From Lepidodermella squamata (taxonomy: Eukaryota > Gastrotricha), in the NCBI GenBank assembly GCA_047495785.1, contig JBLDXI010000054.1, positions 248,001 to 312,000 of the forward strand: 64,000 nucleotides of DNA, given 5' to 3'. The notes under the pieces are model-generated. The model did no database searches, had not been told where the DNA came from, and was given only the letters and a program-made list of their open reading frames with translations. This document shows, in pieces, positions 11,052-21,779 of the stretch. The first letter of the stretch is position 1. Each line of letters begins with the position of its first letter. The translations under genes and the position numbers were made by a program.

Positions 11052-11190
11052 TTACCGTAGTTACCGAAATACTAACCCGGGCTTGTACAAAAAAGATACC
11101 GTAATGCTGCAAATACTAACCCGGGCTTATGCAAAGTTGGAAGGCCAAAAATCACCAGGGTGGACTTGTATTTCGGTTACTACGGTAAAT
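11052..11190. mobile_element. short MITE-like element
   Basis: Inverted ends TTTACCGTAGTTACCGAAATA (left) and the complement of TATTTCGGTTACTACGGTAAA (right) enclose two copies of AAATACTAACCCGGGCTT. It lies immediately downstream of the small secreted gene at 11248. Its internal CCGA..TACTARCCCGGGC core resembles the tip of the 373-bp TIR of the large element. Confidence 0.5.
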
Positions 11191-11247
11191 CTGAACCAAT
11201 TTTGGGGAGAATCGGAGGAGCTTGAAAGCTTGAATATTTCATCAAAA

Positions 11248-11684
11248 TTACGGTACTCTTCCTTGACCATAGTCGCAAGACTCCCATACTATTGGACCAA
11301 TTTTCCGCCAATTAGGATTGAATTTGCCGCCTGTTGCCGCATCGATCTCTGCTATTATTGATTTTGCAGCAGATGCAGTCAAGTCCTTGGAAAGGGTGTC
11401 GAAAAGGGACAAGTACAGAGATTCAACTTTGCCATTTTGCTTATCCTATTCAATGTCAAACTTTTGTTATAGTGTGTGAAAGGTGAAATGGCGGCCCATA
11501 GAATGAAAAATTAAACCGGAATAATAACACGCTTACCTGGACCTTCTTTTCCTGTCTTCTATCCTGCAAAAGAGTTTTGTTTATAAAACGCAACCTGGAA
11601 CATAATTGACGAAGCCATTGATACCTTCGTAAAGCATGCGATAGTCGAACCAGAAATGGCGAGAAAGACCACCAAACCATACAT
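11248..11684 (-). CDS. candidate small secreted protein, spliced
   Basis: Not visible as one long frame. Exon 1 (11684-11595) encodes a signal peptide (MYGLVVFLAISGSTIACFTK). The last exon (11445-11248) encodes 65 residues (DKQNGKVESLYLSLFDTLSK...NWRKIGPIVWESCDYGQGRVP) and ends in TAA. Both junctions are GT-AG and phase 0. An optional 27-nt middle exon (11563-11537) also fits in phase, but would leave a 31-nt intron, shorter than its neighbours. The product would be 95 or 104 residues. No family is recognised. The amphipathic helical last exon and correct splice sites argue for a real gene, and a transcript would settle it. Confidence 0.45.
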
Positions 11685-12597
11685 CGCATGATTTCCCATT
11701 TATTAGTAGCCTGGATCTGCTATACTCTAGGACAACGGTTTGGTTTTTGTTGCGTTTTCTAATTACTGCTGCGTAGTTGGAGCAGTTGAAAATTATAATT
11801 CCCTAATTTAAATAGATTGAAAACGTTTTTGTACCTACGCCGGAATGCGCGGTAAGAATGCAAATAAATCAACAGGGAACAGCTGAACAGGTGGCCATAG
11901 CTATACGGAGTGCTTCGAACTTCACTATTTACGCTAGGTATTCGATCATATCTCCGCGAATGAATCATTTCTTTTGCAGAATCGCAGATATCTCCTAGTG
12001 ATGTTTGGTCTACATGAGGCCTAGAGCCTAGATGATTGCACTCGACACTCGATAGCTGTTTCCTCGACATCGTGACATCTCATCTTGGTTCCTGGATTGG
12101 AAAACAATTTGTTGATGTATTTGTCAAAATGTGAGCGATTTCCATTTGGATTTCCATTTAGAAAAGGGTGAATTTATTTTCGTTTGAATTGCAATTAGCA
12201 GAATGCGCTATGAGAAATTTGCTAGCCATAGAACGATTAACTCCATGTCCGGTTGAAACCGTTGAAATCGTTGACAGTTGGCGAACATTTTCCAGACCAT
12301 CCAAAGCTTCCTGGTTCCAGTTCCAGATACAAATAATTGAGCCTTAGTTAGAGATATAGCGAAATTGAGTTTGCGAAAGGCTCTTGAAAGCTATCAATTA
12401 ATTGCCGTGCCAATAAAATACTCCCTTTACGCAAATCAGAATTTTTCTGGATGCAAATATATTGATTTGCAAAGAACTCAAACTAATAGCCGAGGGAAGC
12501 AAACTTCCGTTCCAACTTGGAATGATTTGCCCCATCTAGGCAAACAAGCCGTTCTTGCCTCGCGCATTCAAACACTCAGTCAGCTAATTCCGCAACG
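11685..12597. other. intergenic plus channel 5' flank
   Basis: No supported gene. About 12480-12597 is homologous to the 5' flank of the first channel gene (CTAGGCAAACAAGCCGTTC, CTCAGTCAG), showing that the duplication included upstream sequence. Confidence 0.5.
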
Positions 12598-13713
12598 ATG
12601 ATATCATTAACATTATTACTCACTTTGCCACTAATCTCAGCGTTGAGCAACGATGATGACATCCGCGCTCAAATTCTTAAAGAATGCAACGTCTTACCAG
12701 GGGTCACCCACCCCGATGAGTACCGAGCTGGTGACTCGAGAAGCACCATGGATATCATGTTCGGCTTCTGGCGCCTAATTGGAGTCGATGACATCGAAGA
12801 AACTGTTGCGATCAATGGTTTGCTGCTGCTGAGCTTTGAAATCGACTGCATTCGAGAGGCGGCTATTCGCTACAATGCGACTCATAAGATCCCGTCTTAC
12901 TGGTGTATGACCAATGTTAACGACTACTGGCGACCTGGAGTGGTCAATGACAACAGCTTTGAGGATTACGGCCTTTCGACCCATGTTTATCCAGCTACCT
13001 CAGTTTTTCCATTCAAAGGTCTGGTTAAGATCTCACTTTCCGGAAAGTTCACTGTTACATGCGATTTCAATTTGGAAAAGTTTCCATTCGACGAGCAGTT
13101 ATGCTATATCCAAACCAGCATTTGGTTGTCGAACTCAACAATCTTCGTCAAGGGTTACCACAGCGCTGTTTTGGGTGAATCATCTGATAACGTTGGCTGG
13201 ATTATGGGAGAGCGGTTCGAAGAAATGTACATCCTGCCGTTCACTGAGGACGCATTCTACCACACGTTCAAATTTTACTTCAGATTACGCCGACAGCCTA
13301 ATTATTACATCCTTAACCTCATTGCCCCTGGTTTGGTTTTGACAATCGTTCAATTCGCGACAGCTTTCATCCAGAGTGACGCCCCAGACCGGCCGAGTTT
13401 TTCTGTTACGGTTTTGCTAGCCTTCACTGTGTCTCAAAGTCAGGTACTGGCAAATGTGCCCAAAACGCCGTCGAACATTCTACTCTCTGATTTGGTGTTC
13501 GGTCAAATTTTAGCTTCGATGATCATCACTTGCTATACAGCGGTTATTTGCGCTGTTTGCATGGCAATGACGGATAATTGCATGAACAAATACGTTTGCA
13601 TCGGAAAATGGAACATTCGCCGGTGCCGCATTGTTGATCTTGTGTTTTTTTCAATTATGGCTTTTTTAGTGTTTACATTCAATCTGACTCTTTTAGCAAA
13701 AATTATCAGTTGA
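12598..13713 (+). CDS. Cys-loop ligand-gated ion channel subunit, copy 2
   Basis: A second intronless channel of 371 residues, closely similar to copy 1 throughout (for example ILKECNVLPG, YWCMTNV, CDFNLEKFPFDEQLC). It begins with a signal peptide (MISLTLLLTLPLISA). The Cys-loop at residues 155-169 and four membrane segments are intact, and the M3-M4 loop is very short. Substitutions cluster in the ligand-binding half (for example IMFGFWRLIGVDDIEE against LFLYLRLVDVDDIEE) and in the pore-proximal VSQSQ against VAQSQ. This suggests divergence in ligand rather than fold. The two could co-assemble, which is inference. A polyadenylation signal lies at 13916. Confidence 0.9.
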   Translation: MISLTLLLTLPLISALSNDDDIRAQILKECNVLPGVTHPDEYRAGDSRSTMDIMFGFWRLIGVDDIEETVAINGLLLLSFEIDCIREAAIRYNATHKIPSYWCMTNVNDYWRPGVVNDNSFEDYGLSTHVYPATSVFPFKGLVKISLSGKFTVTCDFNLEKFPFDEQLCYIQTSIWLSNSTIFVKGYHSAVLGESSDNVGWIMGERFEEMYILPFTEDAFYHTFKFYFRLRRQPNYYILNLIAPGLVLTIVQFATAFIQSDAPDRPSFSVTVLLAFTVSQSQVLANVPKTPSNILLSDLVFGQILASMIITCYTAVICAVCMAMTDNCMNKYVCIGKWNIRRCRIVDLVFFSIMAFLVFTFNLTLLAKIIS

Positions 13714-14730
13714 TCGATTCATTCAGGCTGGAGAGTTGTTCTAGTTTTCCACAACCACCCAGTTTGTCCCTGGTAACAGCGATCTGGTCGAGGTACCTGG
13801 TTTCATTTATCAATCATAGCCGCATTTCATGAATTCTCAGTGAAGGGATAGCAAAGATCCTTTCATTGCATTTTTCGAAGCATAACATAACAGTGAAGTC
13901 TGAAGTCTACACGCGAATAAAAAACCTGATCATCCTAATTACGATTTTTTTCCATAATTGATTAAGTCAACTCTATCGAAAATCCGAAAATCAGCTTATC
14001 CGAACATAAACATAAAAACATAAAAATCTTTATTTGTGTCCTGGTACAATACATAGTCCAACCATTCTAACAAAAATAATTACCAATAAGAGAACAATCT
14101 GACCAGGCTCGAGTGTACAATATGAAGCTACGCTCGTCAACGACGGTGCGTAAGAGAGACAGTAAATGGGGAGACAAGGGGTTTATCGGGGACAGGGTAT
14201 ATAGGAGGTTAAAACACAGACAAAATGGGGTATAAATGGACCTCAAAAGCTCAACAATTGCTGAAAAGCTCGAAATTAAGGTATTAGCTACATTTTGGAG
14301 TTCGGAGTGGGTTGAGGGTGGCTAGATGTTAGATGAATCCTTGCTTGAAGATACCTGCTACAATATCGCAACCAGGCACCGCTGATGAAATTTTGAAATT
14401 TTAAAATTGAGGGCCGCCGAAAAACCGATATCATGAACGATTAGTCATTTTCGCCAATACATTTTATAACTCTTATTTTTTGTATCGCCTTGCTTGTCTG
14501 TATGCAATTTGAAATTGGGACCTCAGAGACAGAAAGACAGGGTATGCATTTATTTCCGAGAAATATTCTGATTCACTTTGAAAAGCGCTATAGGATTGGT
14601 GTATCGCTCAGTTCTTCTTCGTAAATGGTTGAGACATTCGACATTAGTCAGGCGTGGAACTGTCTGCATGTTCGTCACGGCTTCCAGCTACAACTCGGGT
14701 TATACCGAAAGGGTAACCACGCCGTGAAGT
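13714..14730. other. intergenic, probable repeat remnant
   Basis: From about 14005 (CATAAAAACATAAAAATC, then TTTATTTGTGTCCTGGTAC) the sequence resembles the 3' tail of a degenerate transposable element. No coding frame supports this and I see no gene. Confidence 0.3.
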
Positions 14731-15171
14731 ATGTCGTTCGAAAGTCGATCGTTCATATCAATCATCAAATCCACCATTTTTCTCGCCAAGTTACGAAAAG
14801 GCTGCAAGCGTTGGAAGAGTGTTAATATCGTGACTTATAGCTGGGCAAGAATCTTGCGATTTTCTGTGTTCCTCAGCGGCCTTTTACTCAGCTCCATTGC
14901 GCTCTACCGAATTTTTGGTGGAGATGACGCGCCAGCAATAGATTGTGTGAATCCACCATCCGACCCTGCAACTAATGATAGCGAAGCTGCAACAGCTATC
15001 AATTGCGTTGAGGTGGGTGATAAAAGCCGGAAGGGTGACTACTTCATTCTGGTAATGTCTGGGTTAGCAGTGCTTGGTAGCCTGTTTTACGACCACTTTA
15101 GAGGCGGCGACAAAATGCTGACATTGCGTCGAAATATCGAAGCAGCATTCAGGCAGCAAAATGCTTTGTGA
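14731..15171 (+). CDS. hypothetical two-TM protein
   Basis: An open frame of 146 residues with a basic N terminus, a first hydrophobic segment (FSVFLSGLLLSSIALYRIF, about 43-62), a loop with two cysteines (IDCVNPP and INCVEVG), and a second hydrophobic segment (YFILVMSGLAVLGSLFYDHF). The basic tail contains RRNIEAAFRQQNAL. It looks like a small membrane protein with an extracytosolic disulphide loop. No family is recognised, and the true start could be the later in-frame region if an intron is present. Confidence 0.45.
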   Translation: MSFESRSFISIIKSTIFLAKLRKGCKRWKSVNIVTYSWARILRFSVFLSGLLLSSIALYRIFGGDDAPAIDCVNPPSDPATNDSEAATAINCVEVGDKSRKGDYFILVMSGLAVLGSLFYDHFRGGDKMLTLRRNIEAAFRQQNAL

Positions 15172-16134
15172 TAGAATTCATCGTTTCATAATAAGCCATT
15201 AAAAATTCGGAATAAATCGAAGAACTTTATGTTTCATGTTCAACAACAACGACGATGCTGCTTCGGACCATATCTTTCCAGTATATAATTATTCCGGAAT
15301 TTCGGAACTGAAAATATACATGAAATTGTGATTTTTCCGGATTACTGGCAGGGAGCATACAACAATAACCGCAGCGCATGTATCGCCGGGAATCACTTAA
15401 TAAATTTGAATCGGGGCTCATTTTCAATCCTCTAAAGCATGGTTTTGACCAGGCTACGGCATGGGCAAGTGACCTCTTCTGAATTTTTTATGCTTAAACC
15501 GGACTCAGAGAGTCCTGTTTAGAGAGTTCAGTTTAGACAGTAAAATTATAATGTTAAGTCCACACTTTCGGATCGAGCCCCCCGAAAACGTCCGGTTTAG
15601 AAAAGGTCCGGTTTAGACCGGTCCGGCTAAGACGACTTTCACTTATATTGCTAATGACTCATTAGGCCTATTGAAGGGTTGATAGCCCTGACCTGGTTCG
15701 GGCGGAAACTAATAGCAGCGATTAGACTGAATAATACAGAAGGCAGTCAGTTATGCGAGGCTCTCTCGGGTATTTTATTATAATTCTTCAAGGCTTATAT
15801 AGCCAAGAAGACGCCAAATTAGATAAGTTATAATGATATACGGCACGTGATATTGCTGTCACGAGCGCTAGCTAATATTGAGAATGAACTAATGATAATA
15901 ATCGGGACAGGGAACATAGCGATCCTCTCACCTATGCATATCGAAAGGGACATGTGGCTGAAATAGATTCAAACCTATCAGATTTCATTTTATATTTTTT
16001 TACTGATGGAGTGGCGTGTGATGTGGTAACATTATACGGCTAATAAACGGAACTAGTCATCCTCATCGCTATACCGCCTCATCGTTATAGCTCATTGGGC
16101 GATTTTTCCTTTGCTTATTTCCACTTTCCACATA
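15172..16134. other. intergenic and receptor 5' flank
   Basis: Contains several CCGGTTTAG-type short repeats at 15490-15630. From about 16000 there is a diverged copy of the receptor-array 5' module (CATCCTCATCGCTATACC). No gene seen. Confidence 0.45.
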
Positions 16135-18629
16135 ATGATAAGAGCGATATTACTTTTGAGCTTTGTTGAATTGATCGCGAGTGAAACCATCGATGCTCAC
16201 GAGAAGCAAGTGATAACTTCAAGTTGCAGCAACTCAACCGATTCAGATAGGCTCAAAATACGGCTGCCTTTTCAGGATGCAATCTCTGGACCATTGGGCA
16301 GCGGAATATGGGCTTCTCAATCGATTCAAATAGCGCTCGATCGCCTGCGCTCGATGCCCAACTGGCTGCCGAACTACGACATAGAAATCGAACTTCTCGA
16401 CAGTGAAGCCAGCAACTCCGTTGTTATATCACAGTTCATCCAACGGTTGTATTTCGATTCTGAAACGGAAGAAACTTTCCCCTTGATAACTATTCACGAT
16501 ATTTCAGGTCAGGCTCAAGAATATGAGTCATTGATGCTATCGCCTCTCAAATTCATCGGGGTAAGTTGCTTATCACTATTTATGAGAGGTAAAATCCATT
16601 CCAATCATTAAAGATTTCGAATTATCTAACTTCTCTCAAGCTGACTACGGAACGATCGAAATTTCCGAATTTCTTTGGTCTCGGCGAGAGGGCTGATTAT
16701 TTCTGCGCCGGGGTGGCCAGTTTTGCTCGAAAAATGAACTGGAACTCTGTTGGGCTTATCTCCGAAGTCGATTCGACTTGGAATTTGTACGACCGATGGT
16801 TTGTTCAGTATTTTGAGGCTAACAACGCCAAAGTCTCGCCAATCGCAAAGTTTTGGCCGGAGGATCTACAAAACACGGAGGAGGCTTTCGCCGAGCTGAA
16901 GGCAAGCCAAGCCCGGATTATTTTACTAGCCGCTTGGGACAATGTTTTTGTCAGTTGCTGGCTTCACCGATTCGGTTTGTATGGTCCTAATTTCGTCATA
17001 ATGTACGCGAGCTGGAACAAGTTCGATGAAAACTCTACTATACCAGAAGAACTGAGTTGGTGTGACAGAACTTCGCTAATTGAAATTTTGAAGAGCTCCT
17101 TTTTGTACGTTGATCGAACTCTGGAAGATGTTTATGGGGCGAATTCGACCCAGGATCTCACAGGCTACACTGCATCGGACTTCGAGATGGAATTGATGTT
17201 GCGCATCCCTGAGCATCAACGATCTCTACCTCTAACTTACCCATTTTATGAGCGAATAATTTTCATTGGACTAATTCTGAATCATACAGAAGCTATTCTC
17301 GCTACTAAAGGCCAAACTCTATCAGATTGGACCACAAACCAGGCTTTGTTCCAGCAAAATGGTTCAGAAATCGTTTCTGTAATGAAAGAGGCTATTATGC
17401 GAACCGAATTCACTGGTTTGAAAGGAATCTACCGATTCGACCCTAATTCTATGCTCTCAACCGGAGGTCAGCCTATTGCGTTTTCTCAGATAAGGTTCGA
17501 AAATAACCAATCCGTTCAGTGCGTTGGGGCTAACTATCTGTCATGGATGAATGATTCTATTGTTATGAAAGCTGACTGCCCCTTCGTATGGCTAACCAAG
17601 TCGAAACTACCCCCGATGGGTGAGATATCCGTGTTTGAAGTTAGGCAGCCTCTTTTGACCAGAGATGCTGATATAACTCTGAAGACAATTGCCGGCATCC
17701 TTGTTTCGGTCAATTTATGTAGTATGGCTGCGAATCGAGGGCATAAAATCAGGGCAATGGGAATCTTCGGAAATACCCTCATGGTCAGTCATGCTTTCCC
17801 CATACCTTCAAGCTGGTCGGATGATATTGGGAAATACTTCTCAGCCATGATTTTTCTTGTAATTTCAGGATTTTCAACGATATGGATAGCGAATTTGTTT
17901 GACCTTGAATCTCTTGAGCTTAAAACTCGGCCTCTCAGTATGTCGAGACTTAGCCGGGCAGGAACGAGTGTTCAATTATTCAACCACCAACCGATAAAGG
18001 TTGATTACTCATTTGTTCGAAAGGTGACCCCAAAGAACATTTTCATGGCTCTGATTATCACATCAGTTGAGGCGATTTTCACAGCGATTATGTTGATTTT
18101 AAATCCAATATCGAAGCTGGACGTTCTAGCCCAAGTTGACTTTGCATCGGATGACGACGTTCTGAGACGACTTATTCGCAACGAAGCCTCTGTTCTCGAA
18201 TCTCTTACAACTTCTATTAGCGGGAAGGTTTTGCTGGCGCTTATCTTCGCCCCATTGCTGCTGGTTGTTATCAGATCTCTCTTTTTAGCTAAACAGAGAG
18301 GCCGCTATGCTAACAAGCCGCTGGCCGTCAGCATAGCTGCTTCGGCGAGCGTGATTGTAGCCGGGATATTGGTTGGCATAACTCAGGCTGCTGATGGGCG
18401 AAGTCTCATGTTGACAGTGTCCATAGTTGTGTTATGTCTGGGCTCGATTAGCACGGCTGCTTTCGCCGCTGGGTTGTCGTGGAGAAATTTGTTTAAGCTC
18501 TTCACCCAATCACCTCTGCCCAATCATCAAACCCAGGAACCTGCAAATTCAGATAGTTTGACTCGAACCTCGAACCGCAGCTCTAATCGATTGCAAAAGC
18601 AGGCAGTATCCGGCGAACCCATCCGTTAG
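16135..18629 (+). CDS. GABA-B-like class C GPCR, array copy 1
   Basis: Two exons (16135-16560 and 16614-18629, 53-nt intron, phase 0) encode 813 residues. I start at the ATG at 16135, which opens a signal peptide (MIRAILLLSFVELIASE), rather than at 16111. Residues about 45-480 form a periplasmic-binding-like Venus flytrap domain (LGSGIWASQSIQIALDRLRS, FFGLGERADYFCAGVASFAR, many N-x-S/T sites). There is no Cys-rich domain, as in GABA-B rather than glutamate receptors. Seven membrane segments run from about 497 (TIAGILVSVNLC) to 764 (LMLTVSIVVLCLGSISTAAF), followed by a 49-residue Ser/Asn-rich tail. The ligand is unknown. It is predicted to couple to G proteins at the plasma membrane, possibly as a dimer. 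The adjoining paralogues suggest a chemosensory-type expansion. Confidence 0.88.
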
Positions 18630-19030
18630 CAGTATCGGGACTTCGAAATGATGCCCTGCAGACGTCGAAAAGAACCTATACTTTTCTAAACGCTTGACTT
18701 AGAACGGTTCTAAAATATTCCGTAGCCAAATAGCCATTTTGCCGATTCGATATCACCAAACCCCTAGTAAAGCTTCATTTGATATTGATAAAATTAAGTG
18801 AACATGTATTGTCGGACATTTCTCACATTTTAGATTATCGGATGAAATAAGGCACTTTCATAATAAAGGAGACAAATGTCTGACGAAAAGGTCACGCTCC
18901 ATGGTTATGGATGGAAGTATGGAAGTCCAATTTCAAGGATTTTGTCATGATGAATTTAGTTTGCTTTAGAAGAAAGCATTTAAATCTACCGCATTAGGGT
19001 GATGGTTTCAACCTAGTCTTTCTTATTATT
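18630..19030. other. receptor 3' flank
   Basis: Contains a segment (about 18800-18900, GATGAAATAAGGCAC...GTCTGACGAAAA) also found downstream of array copies 2 and 3, so the flank was duplicated with the genes. No gene. Confidence 0.5.
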
Positions 19031-19966
19031 GATTGAAGGTTTCCTTTACTGCATGGCGAGTATTGTCGGTTGGGCAGCATTTGCTGCATCGAATTTCAGA
19101 AAACTAAAAAACAACCATAACAATTGTTAAAAGTTCAGGGGAATTCGGTATAGAGCGTACGTACCCAAAGCAGGTAGCCATCAGTGTCCAGGTCGGCTTC
19201 GTATTTGAAGGGCTTGAATACTGGGTTAATTGCCGTTGGGTCGCATGTGAGGAAAGCCACAGAACGGCTGTTAATCAAAAGATGAACATAGAACTAATAG
19301 GGAGACCCTTCCAAGTATTTTCCGAAACCAATTAGTCGCCGTCAAAGGTTTATACATTAGAGCTTGTGGCACTAAAGCTAAAGAAAATTGAATTCGACCC
19401 ACAACTTCAGAAATTGTGATTAGTGGGCCTGTTACAATGGATTGAACACGGTTAATTCAAGCCCAATGTTTCGTTTTCGCTCAGAGATCTCAGGGATTAT
19501 TGGTATACCCCGATTCCAGATTGTTAAATCAGAAAGTCAGAATCAACCGAATAACTTACTGCCTCTGTTCAATGGAATTCTGTACAAGGGCTAGCGTTGC
19601 GTTTGAATTGCTAGGCATAGTTCGCCATTGGAAGTCTGTCGTGCTTGGTTCTGCAATAACATTCGCATATGAACTTGATCATTCAGCCCATTGGCACACG
19701 CTGGCTCTGTTGTGGCAATCAGGCCGCAAGGGACTAGTCAAAGCTCGGCAAAATGCGAAGTCGTAGCTCCAAGTATCTACCTCATCCACAGCACTTAGCG
19801 TAAGGTTGGAATAGCTTGTCAAATTTATGAATCCGCTGCCATCCGCAAGTTTACAAGCACAGGTACCCATCTTGAAATCTGACGTGCAAGCAGATTGGCC
19901 GGATTCGGCCACGCTCAGAGCGAGCTGTGAGCTAACGAGTAAAATCGAAATCAAGTCAAACATCAT
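19031..19966 (-). pseudogene. MRH-like secreted protein, nonsense-disrupted
   Basis: Paralogue of the gene at 2.4-4.3 kb. Exon 1 starts at 19966 with a signal peptide (MMFDLISILLVSSQLALSVA) and reads through CTSDFKMGTCACKLADGSG, YDFAFCRAL and RASVCQWAE. A TGA then falls at the position where the intact paralogue reads KWSEGYDL. The same frame continues with PSTTDFQWRTMPSNSN, matching the paralogue, so the stop is a point lesion. Downstream, pieces of the next exons (SVAFLTCDPTAI, DTDGYLL, then SEIRCSKCC near 19070) are recognisable, but only one repeat remains. It lies convergent to receptor copy 1. Confidence 0.65.
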
Positions 19967-21779
19967 ATTCGGGCTTTCTGCAAGGTGCACAAAGAATTCC
20001 TGAAATAACAGTGAGGATGCAAAGAAATATACAAGCGATAAGCGCTGGACTTTTTGATTGCGAGGCTGCGTGTTGATGATATTATGCTATATCTTCCAGC
20101 TACAATTGTGTGCGCACTCAACAGTCACAGTTCTCTATGAACCCTATGATGCTGACTGCCGCGTGAATCCTGATTCCTGATTAGAAAATGAGATAAAAAA
20201 TAATGGAGATCACATATTCCCCGGTTTCAGTTTTTGTTGAAAGTTGCAAGTTGAAAACCAGAATCCTTGCAGCTTCGTACGCTAAAACAGTGGTTCTCCA
20301 ATCCTGCCACGCGTGCCAGTTGTGGCACTCCCAGAAAACAGATCGGCATGCGTGCCAAAACTGGGATTTTGACTGCGTGTCTTTAAGAATTACTATCATC
20401 AGTTTTATTCTCATTTTTAGAGGTGTTAGGCGTATTTTTTTGAAAAATGCCTAAAGGTTTATTCGAATTTCCATTATATAAGGTTCATAAATCATGCAGT
20501 GCGACTTTCAGAGGGGGAGGGGAGAGAGGAGATTCATCCACTCCAGCTCGGTCAGTTCGGACAAGAGAATGGCATTTTTCCAGAGCTATTTCGTCAATTT
20601 TGAGAGGCTTTGGAGCTTGTTTTAGTGGAAAGTCTTCAGCATTTTATCGCTTCGCTCTTTTCTGTATGAAATCACGAGTCATCAGGGCAAATACAGCAAA
20701 AAAGTATTTCCGCCCCAGGCACCCCCGGAAATATATTGGAATAGCACGCGAAACCCTTGACATGTCACTTTTCTTGCACAGCATCAAAAAAGTTTGAGAA
20801 CCACTGCGCTAAAAGACCAGTTGTTGTCTCGACAACTACACAGGGCCGTGAAAGTACCGAATCAAATACAGGCCCGTGAAAGTACCGAATCAAATCCTTA
20901 TAATGGTTAACACTTCCCTCAAGAATATTGTCTTGAAGGCTCGGGCAAACTGGACAAGAAAATGAAAATGTAGCCCGCTGTTTCATCGATTCCAGGACGA
21001 TTTGGAGCGTGTTTCAGTGGAGAACTTTGTGAATCGAATTTTAAAAATTGCCTCGCGTCGCTCAATTTTCAGTTGTAGTCGCTAGTCATATTATCGCAAA
21101 ATTTCTGCTGAACCTAGAAATGTTATGGATTAAGCGTCTCCTCGAAGTATGCCATAGCTTGAACCGGCGATGAGTTGGCGTTGGTCGGCCGTTTTTTGGT
21201 GGGAGGGGCTCAGGCCCTTCCTTATTAAGGGAGGCATTATAGCTAGCCTATAGTAGCGGGAAAATCGGAATAAAACTTATATTTCAAAGTCGACTAAACT
21301 TTGCTAATTATTAATCTAAGAAAATACGGCTTGTTCGTTCACAACTTTTCTAATCTCGAACATAAACTAGATCTGGACAGCTCGTTCTGTTATTTTTGCT
21401 GCAGAATATAGATTGGAATGTTGAAGTTCGCCAACTTATTTTATCGACTGCGCGGCATGTGCTGTGGTAACGTGACATGGCCAATAACCGACATTCGTCA
21501 TCATCCTCCTCGCTTACAATCATAGAAATAAACAGAATCAAGACTTGGCGCTCGATTTTTCATCGCTCGATTTTTTAATCAAATGGAAACTCACCCTTGA
21601 GCAATGTCGTCTTTAGACTTTGCGGCTAATTATATCTGATTAAAATGTTGACTGAAGTTACACGGTTTCTTTTATAGATTGCGCGGCATGCGCTGGTAAT
21701 ATCACATGGCTAATGACCGATTTTTTCCATCCTCGTCGCTATACCGTCGCTTTAGTTCATTAGGAAATTTCTCTCGAAA
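19967..21779. other. intergenic with dispersed repeats and receptor 5' modules
   Basis: Carries two copies of the dispersed GGAGCxTGTTTxAGTGGA repeat (about 20550-20760 and 20990-21110) and a tandem pair of about 30-bp units (CCGTGAAAGTACCGAATCAA at 20848 and 20875). Two successive receptor 5' modules follow (21250-21540 and 21560-21779). Only the second abuts a receptor gene. No gene otherwise. Confidence 0.6.
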
